Part shown: one piece after another, positions 31,721 through 40,279 of the stretch
How the letters are laid out: each line of letters opens with the position of its first letter
Numbering within the stretch: position 1 is the first letter of the stretch
Made by a program: the position numbers and the translations under genes
The notes under the pieces: generated by a model
Databases searched by the model: none
What the model was told of the DNA's origin: nothing
The model's input: the letters and a program-made list of their open reading frames with translations, nothing else
DNA from: Acidimicrobiales bacterium
GTDB taxonomy: Bacteria > Actinomycetota > Acidimicrobiia > Acidimicrobiales > AC-9
Reading direction: 5' to 3'
DNA length: 46,136 nucleotides
Assembly: GCA_036491125.1 (NCBI GenBank)
Contig: DASXCO010000051.1
Location: 1 to 46,136, forward strand

Positions 31721-31748
31721 TTCGAATACTATATCCGAAACTATCGCC
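31721..31748. promoter_or_regulatory. Operator-like element (copy B), shared with 22680-22708
   Basis: The block begins TTCGAATACTATATCCGAA, itself a 19-base imperfect palindrome (arms TTCG-ATA and TAT-CGAA), and continues into a second half-site AACTATCG. It matches the minus strand of 22681-22708 at 21 of the first 24 bases. It lies between the ADC-like gene and the TetR gene, the expected place for a TetR autoregulatory operator. Confidence 0.65.
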
Positions 31749-31858
31749 TGTTTCCTCCGGGCGCAACGGGACGCTCGGTAGCATCGTGGCGCAGCTGCCG
31801 GCCGAGGCCGGCCCGACGCAGGGAGGACCGAATAGGCGACGCTCGGCACGACTCCGGA

Positions 31859-32596
31859 ATGACCGCGGCCGGCAGTGACCGGTCGCCCCGGCGGGCCGGA
31901 AGGCCTCCCCGCATCGACCGGGAGACGATCGCTCGCACCGCGGCCGAGATGGGCTTGGACCGGGTCACCATGAAAGCGGTGGCTGATCGGCTGGGGGTGA
32001 GCGTCCCCGGTCTCTACCACCACGTACGAAGCCGTGACGACCTGATCCGCCTGGCCGCCGAGTACGCCGCCTCCCACATCGACGTTCCGAGCGACCGGGG
32101 CCAGCACTGGTCGGTCTGGTTGCTCGAGTGGGCGGAGTACGTGCGTGCCGCGCTGACGTCGCTGCCCGACGTTCTCGGGCAGTTCCTGAGCGGGTCGATC
32201 GGGATGGACCGGATGGTCGACCATCTCGATGCGGTCATCGAGCTCATGACCGCGCAGGGCTTTTCGCCGGCCGAAGCCATCGATGCGTTCCGCCTCGTGA
32301 GCGCCACGTCGCTGGGTGTCGCCGTCGGGGAGATCCGAGAGGCGAGGGAGGCCGAGGCGGGGCGGTCCTCGGTCGCCGAGTACCACCGGCTCCTGGCCCG
32401 CCGCCGGCCCACCGAGCTCACCCAGATCCGCAAGCTGGTCGGCGCCCCCGAGCAGCTGGCGCCGTCGTTCGAGGAGCAGATCCGCACCGTGCTGGTGGGC
32501 ATCGCGGCGAGGCGGGGCGAGCCATGGGAGCAACTGCCGGCTCTGGCGCGGCACGTCAACGCCGAGGGCCGAGGCACGGGCTTCATGCATCCCTGA
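31859..32596 (+). CDS. TetR family transcriptional regulator
   Basis: The protein is 245 residues from ATG 31859. The N-terminal DNA-binding domain includes RPPRIDRETIARTAAEMGLD and the recognition region VADRLGVSVPGLYHHVRSRD. The C-terminal domain resembles the TetR_C group with long helices (EAIDAFRLVSATSLGVAVGE). There is no clear ribosome binding site before the ATG. It is divergent from the ADC-like gene, with the element at 31721-31748 between them. A nearly identical element in front of the ABC importer suggests it also controls that unit; this is inference. Confidence 0.88.
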   Translation: MTAAGSDRSPRRAGRPPRIDRETIARTAAEMGLDRVTMKAVADRLGVSVPGLYHHVRSRDDLIRLAAEYAASHIDVPSDRGQHWSVWLLEWAEYVRAALTSLPDVLGQFLSGSIGMDRMVDHLDAVIELMTAQGFSPAEAIDAFRLVSATSLGVAVGEIREAREAEAGRSSVAEYHRLLARRRPTELTQIRKLVGAPEQLAPSFEEQIRTVLVGIAARRGEPWEQLPALARHVNAEGRGTGFMHP

Positions 32597-32610
32597 CCCG
32601 ACCACCCACC

Positions 32611-32639
32611 TTGACGTCTCGGGGGGACTTTCTGATAAC
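32611..32639 (+). promoter_or_regulatory. Promoter of the amidohydrolase-Rieske unit
   Basis: TTGACG at 32611-32616 and GATAAC at 32634-32639 are separated by 17 bases, an ideal -35/-10 arrangement. The -10 overlaps a near-palindrome GATAACGTTTTC (32634-32645), a possible operator. The predicted start of transcription is about 50 bases before the ATG at 32699. Confidence 0.55.
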
Positions 32640-32698
32640 GTTTTCGAGTACGCGTCGGAATCCTTGGCACGCGTCCCGAGGCCCCGATTGGGAGATCG

Positions 32699-33919
32699 AT
32701 GAATCGCTATCTGGTGATCTCGTCCGACGGTCACGCGGGACCCCCCGCTGCTCAGTACCGCACGTACCTCGATCCCCGGTACCGAGCCGCATTCGATGAC
32801 CACCTGGAGGCGATGAAGGGGCTCCTCGAGGCGGCAAACGTCGAACGGCAGAGCTCCGAGTTCATCGCCAAGTGGGAGAAGCTCACGGGCGGCGATGGCG
32901 GTCTGCTGGCTGCGTACGACTCCGAGTACCGCAACAAGGTGCTTGACGGTGAGGGCGTCACCGCCGAGGTGCTCTTCCCGGACGCCGACGTCCTGGGCAC
33001 CGGGCGGGTGGCGGCGTCACCCTTCGGCTCAGGCCTCGCCGGTGGGACCGGCACCGATCCCGAGCTCGTCATGGCCGGGGCCACGGCCCACAACCGCTGG
33101 CTGGCCGATTTCTGCTCCGAGGCGCCCGACCGGCGGATAGGGGTGGCCGTGGTGCCCATCCTCCACGACATCGACGCGGCCGTCGCCGAGATCGGCGCCG
33201 CCCGCGAGCGTGGCCTGCGAGGGGTCATGATCCCGACCAGGTGGTTCGATCAGCCCGCCTACCACCACCCCCGGTATGACCCGGTGTGGAGCTCCTGCGA
33301 AGAGCATGGCATGGTCCTGCACACGCATTCGGGCGCCGGACCGGCGGACTACGGCGAGGGACCGGGAATGATCGCCATCTACGCGACCGAGGCGCACTGG
33401 TGGGCAGCGAGACCGTTGTGGGTGCTGATCTGGTCGGGCGTGTTCGAGCGGCACCCCGGGCTCAAGTACGTGGTGGCCGAGAACGGCGCCTGGTGGGCGC
33501 CAGACATTCTCGACAAGATGGACGAGAAGTACCTCGGCGGGCACAACACCGCCAAGATGGGCAACGCCTTCCGAGCCGAGCTGACGATGAGGCCGACCGG
33601 GTACTTCGATCGCAACTGCTTCCTGGCGGCGTCGACGCCCGGCCAGGAGGACATCGACCGTCGACACGGGGTGGGCGTCGGGAACCTGCTCTGGGGTAGC
33701 GACCTGCCCCATCCAGAGGGCACCTTTCCGTACACCCACTACTGGATCCGCAGGCGCTTCCGCGACGTTCCCGAGGACGAGACCCGCCGCATGCTCGGCG
33801 CGAATGCCGCCGAGCTGTATGGGCTCGACGTAGCCAAGGTGACGGCGCAGGCCGAGCAGATCGGTCCGACGGTCGAAGAGGTGCACGGGGACCAGCCGGT
33901 GGAGCCGGCTCCAGCATGA
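32699..33919 (+). CDS. Amidohydrolase_2 family metal-dependent hydrolase/decarboxylase
   Basis: This 406-residue protein has an N-terminal metal motif SSDGHAG (D10, H12), mid-barrel VLHTHSGAGPADYG, VVAENGAWWAPDILDKMD, and C-terminal LLWGSDLPHPEGT with the conserved Asp. The metal ligands are intact, unlike the member at 18662. Related proteins open or decarboxylate cyclic acids. Its stop overlaps ATGA with an in-frame start of the Rieske gene, so the two are cotranscribed, suggesting that hydroxylation and hydrolysis act on one substrate. Confidence 0.87.
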   Translation: MNRYLVISSDGHAGPPAAQYRTYLDPRYRAAFDDHLEAMKGLLEAANVERQSSEFIAKWEKLTGGDGGLLAAYDSEYRNKVLDGEGVTAEVLFPDADVLGTGRVAASPFGSGLAGGTGTDPELVMAGATAHNRWLADFCSEAPDRRIGVAVVPILHDIDAAVAEIGAARERGLRGVMIPTRWFDQPAYHHPRYDPVWSSCEEHGMVLHTHSGAGPADYGEGPGMIAIYATEAHWWAARPLWVLIWSGVFERHPGLKYVVAENGAWWAPDILDKMDEKYLGGHNTAKMGNAFRAELTMRPTGYFDRNCFLAASTPGQEDIDRRHGVGVGNLLWGSDLPHPEGTFPYTHYWIRRRFRDVPEDETRRMLGANAAELYGLDVAKVTAQAEQIGPTVEEVHGDQPVEPAPA

Positions 33920-33960
33920 GTGACCCGAGGATCTACGCGCCTCGGGTCGAGGAGGAAGCG

Positions 33961-34995
33961 ATGTCTGTCTCGCAGAGCGACCGCGGCTCGGTGAGCCGGG
34001 AGTTCGCCGGGTTGCCCATGCCCGCCGACCAGGATCTGGTGTTCGACCGGGCTCGGCGACCTCGCGTGACCAGAGGGTCAGGGCGGCGGTTCCCCTTTCC
34101 GATCCCGAACGGCTGGTTCATCGTGGCCCGCGGCGACGAGCTCGACGTGGGCGACGTGATGCCGTTGTTCTATTTCGGGCGGGACCTCGTGCTGTATCGG
34201 ACGGCCGGGGGCGAGCCGAGGCTCCTCGACGCCCACTGTCCACACCTCGGGGCCAACCTGGCCGTCGGCGGACGGGTCGAGGGGGAGGTGATCCGCTGTC
34301 CGTTCCACGGCTGGTGCCTCGATGGCGAGACGGGTGCCTGCGTGGAGATCCCCTACAGCGAGAGCGACCACCTCCCCAACCGGGCGACGACGCGCACCTA
34401 CCCGACCCTGGAGCGCAACCACATGATCTGGGCCTGGCACCACCGGGAGGAGAAGCCGCCCTTCTACGACGTCCCCGTCGTAGCCGAGTTCCACGACGCG
34501 GACTGGGCGCCGATCATTTCTCGGGAGTACCAGGTCGCCAGCTGCTGTCAGGAGATGGCGGAGAACAACGTCGACTACGCCCACTTCAAGTACGTGCACG
34601 GTACCGATGCCATCCCTGAGGAGGAGTTCGTCGTCGACGGAACGTACAAGCGCTCGGTGGGCATGAACGGCAACTTCGTCCGCGAGGGCTTCGGCCTCGG
34701 GCTCGGCGTGCTCCGCGTGAGCGGGTACTGCACCTTCTTGTCGAGCACGACGCCGATCGACGAGGAGAACCTGCATGTCAGGTGGATCTTCACGGCGCCC
34801 AAGTCAGCGGGTGAGCACGTGAGTCAGCAGGCCGCCGAGAGCTTCTGCACCGGCGTCAGCCAGGACATCCCGATCTGGGAGAACAAGATCTACCGGGAGC
34901 GGCCGGTCCTGACGAAGTCCGAGCGGTCGATTCTCGAGCACCGCAAGTGGTCCGAGCAGTTCTACTCGTACCTTCCGGATGACAGCGTCAACTAG
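33961..34995 (+). CDS. Rieske non-heme iron oxygenase, KshA-like
   Basis: The protein is 344 residues from ATG 33961, with GGAGGAAGCG directly upstream; ATG 33916 would add 15 residues and overlap the previous stop. The Rieske [2Fe-2S] ligands are C93-x-H95 (CPHLGANLAVGG) and C113-x2-H116 (CPFHGW). The mononuclear iron site is NNVDYAHFKYVHG (D205 bridge, H208, H213) plus D302 in QDIPIWENKIY. CPHLGANLAVGG, with the C-terminal QDIPIWENK, closely recalls the oxygenase of 3-ketosteroid 9-alpha-hydroxylase and cholesterol-type Rieske enzymes. The substrate is therefore probably a polycyclic or steroid-like ketone, but this is inference. No dedicated reductase gene is present in the window. Confidence 0.88.
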   Translation: MSVSQSDRGSVSREFAGLPMPADQDLVFDRARRPRVTRGSGRRFPFPIPNGWFIVARGDELDVGDVMPLFYFGRDLVLYRTAGGEPRLLDAHCPHLGANLAVGGRVEGEVIRCPFHGWCLDGETGACVEIPYSESDHLPNRATTRTYPTLERNHMIWAWHHREEKPPFYDVPVVAEFHDADWAPIISREYQVASCCQEMAENNVDYAHFKYVHGTDAIPEEEFVVDGTYKRSVGMNGNFVREGFGLGLGVLRVSGYCTFLSSTTPIDEENLHVRWIFTAPKSAGEHVSQQAAESFCTGVSQDIPIWENKIYRERPVLTKSERSILEHRKWSEQFYSYLPDDSVN

Positions 34996-35013
34996 TGGAC
35001 ACCGGCCGCGCCT

Positions 35014-35823
35014 TTATGCGCCCCAACCCTTCTGTCGGCCGGTGATCAGCGCGCCGGTGAAGCCGCCGTCGGTGTCGAACACCTCACCGGTCACGTAGCT
35101 CAGCCGGGGGCTGTTGAGGAGGACGAGCGCCCACGCCTGCTCCTCGGGCGTCGAGTACCGCCCGATGGGACCGACGGCCATGTCGACCAGCTCCTTGCCG
35201 GCCAGGGCGTGGAAGGCCGGCATCATGGGTGTCTCGGTGGGGCCGGGGCAGATGCAGTTGAGGCGGATGCCCTTGTCGATGAGGTCGACCGCTCGCGAGG
35301 AGACCCACACGTTCATCAGCTGCTTGGTGAAGGCATAGGCGCTGTAGCCGACTGCGTCGGGGTGCGTCTCCATCCAGGCCTTGCCCGCCTCGAAGCCATC
35401 AGTCTCGACGAGGGGTTGCAGCGAGTCCAGCGCCTGCTGCCACCCGACAGCGGCCGCCGACGACACCGCGACCACGCCGGAGCCGGGTGGCAGGTTGGGC
35501 ACCAGCGACTCGATCAGGTGCCGGGCGCCGATGAAGTTGACCAGCACCGTGTCGAGGTCGGAGAACGGGGGCCCGGGCAACCCGGCGCAGCTGAACACGC
35601 CATCGACCGGCCCCCCGATGGCGCCGACCACCTTGTCGATGGACGCCCGCTCGCGAAGGTCGATCTCGAACGCCTGCCTGACCGGCTTGTCGACCGGCTT
35701 GACGTCGAGCCCCATCACGTCGGCACCGAGGTCGACGAGGATCGCCGCGGCCGCCTGTCCCATCCCCGACGCGGCGCCGGTCACGACGACGTGCTTGCCC
35801 TCGTATCCGAGCGGGTCTTGCAT
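35014..35823 (-). CDS. SDR, 3-alpha-hydroxysteroid-dehydrogenase-like
   Basis: The protein is 269 residues from ATG 35823, with GGAGA at good spacing; the longer frame upstream is spurious. It has VVVTGAASGMGQAAA, GLDVKPVD, and the atypical VFSCAGLPGPP in place of NNAG. DTVLVNFIGARHLIESLVP, Ser in VVAVSSAAAV and Tyr/Lys in YSAYAFTKQ follow, then CPGPTETPMMPAF. The short 'xxCAGL' and 'VNFxGARHL' pattern matches HsdA/coniferyl-alcohol-dehydrogenase-type SDRs, which oxidise hydroxysteroids or aromatic alcohols. It is convergent with the Rieske gene and lies 14 bases after the stop of the upstream same-strand gene. Confidence 0.84.
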   Translation of the reverse strand: MQDPLGYEGKHVVVTGAASGMGQAAAAILVDLGADVMGLDVKPVDKPVRQAFEIDLRERASIDKVVGAIGGPVDGVFSCAGLPGPPFSDLDTVLVNFIGARHLIESLVPNLPPGSGVVAVSSAAAVGWQQALDSLQPLVETDGFEAGKAWMETHPDAVGYSAYAFTKQLMNVWVSSRAVDLIDKGIRLNCICPGPTETPMMPAFHALAGKELVDMAVGPIGRYSTPEEQAWALVLLNSPRLSYVTGEVFDTDGGFTGALITGRQKGWGA

Positions 35824-35837
35824 GTGGTGGTCTCCGT

Positions 35838-37238
35838 TCACGATCGGCTCTCCTCGGACGCTACCCCTGCGCTCGACCGAGGCTCCATCAGGGGCGAGCT
35901 CCGGTTGGAGGGCCAGGTCGGTCGGAAGTAGCCGCGGAAGTGCAGGGCGCCGCGCCGCAGCTCCCGGATGGTCAGGAAGTCGCCTTTGTAGCCCCGGTGG
36001 TCGTACGGGGCGAAGGTGAGGCTGGTCCCGGGACCGCCGTTGGTGCACGGGAGCCACTTGAGGCGCTCGAGGCCGTCCTTCACCTCTCGGGGGGTGGCGA
36101 TGAGGGCATTGGCGATGCCGTGGACGGCCGCCCGGGCCGAGTCGTAGGCCAGGGCGACGACGACGTTCCTCGATGTCCGGCCGAAACGGGCGTCGAAGCG
36201 CTCGAGCATGGCCTCGTAGTTGGGGTTCGCCCCGTCCTCACCGAGCTGGTCGACGCCATGCCAGCCCTCGAGGCCCTCGGCCCATGCGTTGGAGTTCGAG
36301 TAGAACATGAACGCCGTCCCCATCATCCTCGGCGGGTCCCAGTCGATCGCCTTGAACGCCCGGGCGAAGTGGAACGTGCTGTAGCCGTAGCCGAGATAGA
36401 CGATGGCCTCGGCGCCCAGACGGCGCATGGTGGCGAGGTGGCGCTCGAGGTCGCGTGGGTTCGGCCCCAGCGTCACCTCCTTCACGATCTCCAGTCCCTC
36501 GTCGCGCGCTGCCGAGCGAAAGAAGTCGGCGTAATCGGACCCCGACGAGCCCCGCTCCCAGAAGAAGCCGACCTCGGTGTGACCCTGCTGGGCGCACCAT
36601 CCGGCGCACATCCGGCCCTCGATGGGGATGTCGCCATTGGCGACGGTGAAGCAGTACTCACCCGAGAAGCGGACGGCTCCCGTCCAGCCGAGGCAGGCGA
36701 CGCCGGTGGCGTTGATGGTGTCCCGCAGGGCCACAGAGTTGTCGGAGATCATGGGTCCGATCACGACGACACAGCCCTCCTCGACGAGGCGGCGGTAGCC
36801 GGCGATCACCTTCCGGTAGTTCTCGCGGGGCAGGCCGCGGGCGTCGACCGTGAAGATCTCGACCGGCCGGTCGTACACGCCCTCGTTGAGGGCGTCTTCG
36901 ATGGCGAGGATGGTCGGATCGATCCAGTCGGCCAGGAGCTGGCCCAGGTCCATGTCGATCAGAATGCCGATCTTCACCGGCTCGAAGGGGTCTCCCTGGG
37001 TCTGGAGGCCCCGGGTCGGGGGGTAGACGACGATGGACTCGACGGCCTTCTCACCCGACCTCCCGCCGCCTTGGTACCACGTCTCGTTCTCCCAGCCCCC
37101 GAGGGTCGCCGTGTCGACGCCGGACACCACGGTCGACACCGCCCGGTCCTCCTTGGCGATGCCGTGGTCGACGGGGGCGGGGAACATCCGCTCGGCGTAC
37201 CGCGCCTCGCCCTCGTGGCCGCTGCCGTCGTCTGCCAT
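35838..37238 (-). CDS. Type 1 periplasmic-binding-fold protein lacking a signal peptide
   Basis: The protein is 466 residues from ATG 37238, with GGGGAGCGGAG upstream. From about residue 85 the Peripla_BP_6/Leu-Ile-Val-binding fold is clear: EPVKIGILIDMDLGQLLADW, VEIFTVDARGLPRENYRK, EEGCVVVIGPMISDNSVALR, GYGYSTFHFARAF, and VVVALAYDSARAAVHGIANA. The first 80 residues are charged and hydrophilic (MADDGSGHEGEARYAERMF), with no signal peptide, lipobox or membrane segment. It should therefore be cytoplasmic, unlike normal binding proteins. It could be a ligand sensor like AmiC, or an enzyme partner. No permease genes adjoin it. An SDR follows 14 bases downstream of its stop, and an acyl-CoA ligase is divergent. 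Confidence 0.78.
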   Translation of the reverse strand: MADDGSGHEGEARYAERMFPAPVDHGIAKEDRAVSTVVSGVDTATLGGWENETWYQGGGRSGEKAVESIVVYPPTRGLQTQGDPFEPVKIGILIDMDLGQLLADWIDPTILAIEDALNEGVYDRPVEIFTVDARGLPRENYRKVIAGYRRLVEEGCVVVIGPMISDNSVALRDTINATGVACLGWTGAVRFSGEYCFTVANGDIPIEGRMCAGWCAQQGHTEVGFFWERGSSGSDYADFFRSAARDEGLEIVKEVTLGPNPRDLERHLATMRRLGAEAIVYLGYGYSTFHFARAFKAIDWDPPRMMGTAFMFYSNSNAWAEGLEGWHGVDQLGEDGANPNYEAMLERFDARFGRTSRNVVVALAYDSARAAVHGIANALIATPREVKDGLERLKWLPCTNGGPGTSLTFAPYDHRGYKGDFLTIRELRRGALHFRGYFRPTWPSNRSSPLMEPRSSAGVASEESRS

Positions 37239-37250
37239 CTCCGCTCCCCT

Positions 37251-37260
37251 CTGTATACAG
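37251..37260. promoter_or_regulatory. CTGTATACAG palindrome in a divergent promoter region
   Basis: The 10-base perfect palindrome CTGTATACAG lies 12 bases upstream of the ATG at 37238 and 82 bases before the ligase ATG at 37343. A GTATAC core is common in FadR-subfamily GntR operators, and a GntR gene of that subfamily lies at 42392. The link is inference. Confidence 0.45.
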
Positions 37261-37342
37261 TATGTAGCCTTCACCGCGGACCACGAGGTGCGCAAGCAGC
37301 GGCGCCTCCGGTGATCACGGGTATGCGTCAGTAAGGGTTCCT

Positions 37343-38998
37343 ATGTCCGACCAGGTGTGGATCAGCGACGAGCAGTTCACGATCAATGAGCTCCTGGACA
37401 GACGCCTGGAGGACGACCCCGACGGCGAGTACCTCGACGTCTGCGGGACCAAGCTCACCGCCGCCGGGGTGGCGTCGACGGCGAACCGGCTGGGCAACGC
37501 CTTGAGGGACCTCGGCGCTACCAAGGGAGAGCGTGTCGCCACGCTGATCGACAACTCGCCCGAGGCGCTGCTGGCGTGGTGGGGGGCCGTGCGCGGCGGG
37601 GCCATCGGTGTCCCGATCAACACGGCGTACAAGGGTTACTACCTCCGGCACCAGCTCCAGGACTCGGGTTCACGGGTCCTGGTCGTCGAGAAGGACCTGC
37701 TCGAGCGCGCCGTCGAGGTCGTCGGCCAGGTCGAGGGGCTCGACCACGTGGTGGTGGTCGACCAGGCCGACGATGGCGGTGCGGGCGCTGACGTCCCGGC
37801 CATGTCCGGGGTAAAGGTCCACCGGTGGGCCGACCTTCTCGGGGCGCCTGCCGACCAGCCGTCTGTGGACTGCCGGCCGTCCGATCTCGGTACCTTCATC
37901 TACACCGGGGGAACGACGGGGCCCTCGAAGGGCTGCATGCTCAGCCACAACTACCACGCCGCCCTCGCCCGCCAGATCGGCATCTGCTGGCAGCGCACGC
38001 CCGCCGACGTCGTGTGGACGCCCCTGCCCTTGTTCCACTTCAACGCCCTGACGACGGCTGTCCTCGGGGCGCTCCTGTTCGGTGGGCGGTCCGCCATCTA
38101 CCGGCGGTTCTCCGTCTCCAGCTTCTGGCCCGAGATGAACCGGGTGGGAGCCACCATCACCTCGAGCCTGGGCACCATGGCCTATCTCCTCGCCCACGAT
38201 GTCGACAGGCCGGAGATGCCGCGGTCGGGGCAACCTGCGGCCAACAAGACGCTGCGGTTGTTGGCGGCCGTGCCTCTGCCCGTCGAGGTCGACGGCGTCG
38301 TGCAGGAGCGGTTCGGCGTTCGGACGTTCAGCGGCGCCTACGGCGTGACCGAGGCGAGCCTGGTGTCCTGGCAGCCACCGGGCACGACCAATCGGCCCAA
38401 CGCGGCCGGCGTGCTCAACGACGAGTACTTCGACACCCGAGTGTTCGACGAGGACGATCGAGAGGTTCCTCGGGGCGTCGACGGAGAGATCGTCCTGCGC
38501 CCGAAGCGCCCTCACGTCATGTTCGAGGGTTACTGGGGCCGCCCTGAGGCAACCGTGGAGACCAGCAGGAACTGGTGGTACCACACCGGCGACGTAGGTC
38601 GCATCGACGAGGACGGCTACCTGTACTTCGTGGACCGCAAGGCCGACTACCTGCGGCGGCGGGGGGAGAACATCTCGAGCTTCGAGATCGAGCGGGTGCT
38701 GATGTCGCACGGTGCGCTCGCCGACGTGGCGGTCCACGCCGTGCCGAGCGAGCTGACCGAGGACGATCTCAAGGTCACGGCCACCATCAAGGAGGAGAGC
38801 TCGATCACCGAGGAGGAGCTGTTTCGCTGGTGCGTGGACCAGTTGCCGTACTTTGCCCTGCCCCGGTATATCGAATTCCGCGACCAACTTCCCCGCAGCC
38901 CGGTCGGTCGGGTCCTCAAGCGCGAGCTGCGAGCCGAGGCCATGACCGGAGCGACCTGGGACGCCGAGAAGGCCGGCGTCACCTACGAGAAGCGATGA
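37343..38998 (+). CDS. AMP-forming acyl-CoA synthetase/ligase
   Basis: This 551-residue member of the ANL superfamily has the P-loop FIYTGGTTGPSKG (residues about 186-198), PLPLFHFNALTTAVLGALLF, the A5 motif SGAYGVTEA, the adenylate-binding YHTGDVGRIDEDGYLYFVDR (hinge Asp), and the catalytic Lys526 in SPVGRVLKRELR. It would activate a carboxylic acid to its CoA thioester via an acyl-AMP; the chain or ring preference cannot be read. The CaiC-like layout fits side-chain or cyclic acid activation. It is followed by the CoA-transferase gene 52 bases downstream on the same strand. Confidence 0.9.
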   Translation: MSDQVWISDEQFTINELLDRRLEDDPDGEYLDVCGTKLTAAGVASTANRLGNALRDLGATKGERVATLIDNSPEALLAWWGAVRGGAIGVPINTAYKGYYLRHQLQDSGSRVLVVEKDLLERAVEVVGQVEGLDHVVVVDQADDGGAGADVPAMSGVKVHRWADLLGAPADQPSVDCRPSDLGTFIYTGGTTGPSKGCMLSHNYHAALARQIGICWQRTPADVVWTPLPLFHFNALTTAVLGALLFGGRSAIYRRFSVSSFWPEMNRVGATITSSLGTMAYLLAHDVDRPEMPRSGQPAANKTLRLLAAVPLPVEVDGVVQERFGVRTFSGAYGVTEASLVSWQPPGTTNRPNAAGVLNDEYFDTRVFDEDDREVPRGVDGEIVLRPKRPHVMFEGYWGRPEATVETSRNWWYHTGDVGRIDEDGYLYFVDRKADYLRRRGENISSFEIERVLMSHGALADVAVHAVPSELTEDDLKVTATIKEESSITEEELFRWCVDQLPYFALPRYIEFRDQLPRSPVGRVLKRELRAEAMTGATWDAEKAGVTYEKR

Positions 38999-39050
38999 GG
39001 CCCTCGCCGATCGCGTAGATTTCGAGCATGGGCGACACCAGGCGCTGTTT

Positions 39051-40274
39051 GTGACCGCACCTCTGGCATCATTGCGGATCGTCGAGTGCTCGATGCTCGG
39101 ACCGGGCGCCGTCACCACTGCTTTGGCCGACCTCGGTGCGGATGTGGTGAAGGTCGAGCCGCCGCAGGGTGACTACGTGCGGGAGATGACCTGGCCCATC
39201 GTGGACGGAGTCTCGCTCATGCACCTGCAGCTCAGCCGGGGAAAGCGCAGCGTCGTGCTCGACCTGCGCACCGAAGCGGGAAGGAGCGTCTTCCTCGACC
39301 TGGTGCGGGGAGCCGATGCCGTCGTGGAGGCCATGCGGCCCGGGGGGCTGGCCCGCCGCGGCCTGGGCTTCGAGCAGCTGCGGGAGGTGAATCCCCGCAT
39401 CGTCTTCTGCACGATCTCCGGCTACGGCATGACGGGCCCGTACCGTGCCCTGCCCAGCCACGGGATCGCCTACGACACCTGGGCCGGGGTCGTCACGCCG
39501 GAGCGCACCCCGGAGGGCTTCCCTGGTATCCCCGAGCACGTGTCGATCGGGATCAACGCCGGGCCCCTCTATGGAGCCCTGGCCATCCTGGCCGGCGTGA
39601 CCAACGCCCGGGCCACGGGCCAGGCGAGCCAGCTGGAGGTGGCGCAGTCCGACGCCGCCGCGGCGATGGACTGGCTTCGCAGCTCGACCTGGCGGGCCTA
39701 CGAACGGCCCGAGTCCGAGGTCACAGGCAACAAGTCAGACGACTACGAGCGCCGGCCTCCGGGCACGGCTGGAATGCGCGACGGGGTCCGCTACCAGATC
39801 TACGAGTCGGCTGACGGGTTCGTGATGCTGATGGCGTCCGAGCAGGCCTTCTGGAAGTCGTTCTGTGAAGGCGTCGGCCGGCCTGAGCTGTTCGAGCGCT
39901 GGCCCGGGTCGAAGCTCGCCGACCACGCCAAGGGCAATCTGGAGCTGCGGGCCATCCTCGCCGAGGTGTTCGCCGAGCGGAGCACCCAGGCCTGGATGGA
40001 CTTTGCCGGCCAGCACAACGTGCCCATCGCCCCGGTCAACTCGCCGAAGACGCTCGCCGAGGATCCGCAGTTCAAGGACCGCATGTCGTGGCTCCCCGCC
40101 TCCGAGCTGGGCGCCGACCTGCTCCCCAACCCCATCAAGGTCGTGGGCGAGGCGCAGCCCACCCCGAGTAGGGCACCGACGGTCGGCCAGCACACGGACG
40201 AGGTCCTGACCACGGTGCTCGGCTACGACGAGGCTCGCATGGCCGAGCTCCGCGCCGCCGGAGCCCTGGGGTAG
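39051..40274 (+). CDS. CoA transferase family III (CaiB/BaiF type)
   Basis: The protein is 407 residues from GTG 39051. It starts LRIVECSMLGPGAVTTALADLGADVVKVEPP, the canonical family III opening. LSRGKRSVVLDLRTEAGR, the GFEQLREVNPRIVFCTISGYG block, and an Asp nucleophile candidate D201 in AQSDAAAAMDW follow. These enzymes exchange CoA between a thioester and a free acid, and some are alpha-methylacyl-CoA racemases; the FCTISGYGMTGPY motif favours transferase. It is adjacent to a ligase, so both ATP-dependent and CoA-saving routes to the thioester exist in this cluster. It is convergent with the next gene, with 5 bases between. Confidence 0.88.
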   Translation: MTAPLASLRIVECSMLGPGAVTTALADLGADVVKVEPPQGDYVREMTWPIVDGVSLMHLQLSRGKRSVVLDLRTEAGRSVFLDLVRGADAVVEAMRPGGLARRGLGFEQLREVNPRIVFCTISGYGMTGPYRALPSHGIAYDTWAGVVTPERTPEGFPGIPEHVSIGINAGPLYGALAILAGVTNARATGQASQLEVAQSDAAAAMDWLRSSTWRAYERPESEVTGNKSDDYERRPPGTAGMRDGVRYQIYESADGFVMLMASEQAFWKSFCEGVGRPELFERWPGSKLADHAKGNLELRAILAEVFAERSTQAWMDFAGQHNVPIAPVNSPKTLAEDPQFKDRMSWLPASELGADLLPNPIKVVGEAQPTPSRAPTVGQHTDEVLTTVLGYDEARMAELRAAGALG

Positions 40275-40279
40275 GCCGG

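Noticed and set aside
35940-37334. 464-residue plus-strand frame opposite the binding-fold gene
   Set aside because: Composition is Val/Glu/Gly/Asp-rich shadow sequence; the minus frame has the coherent binding-protein fold and a ribosome binding site.
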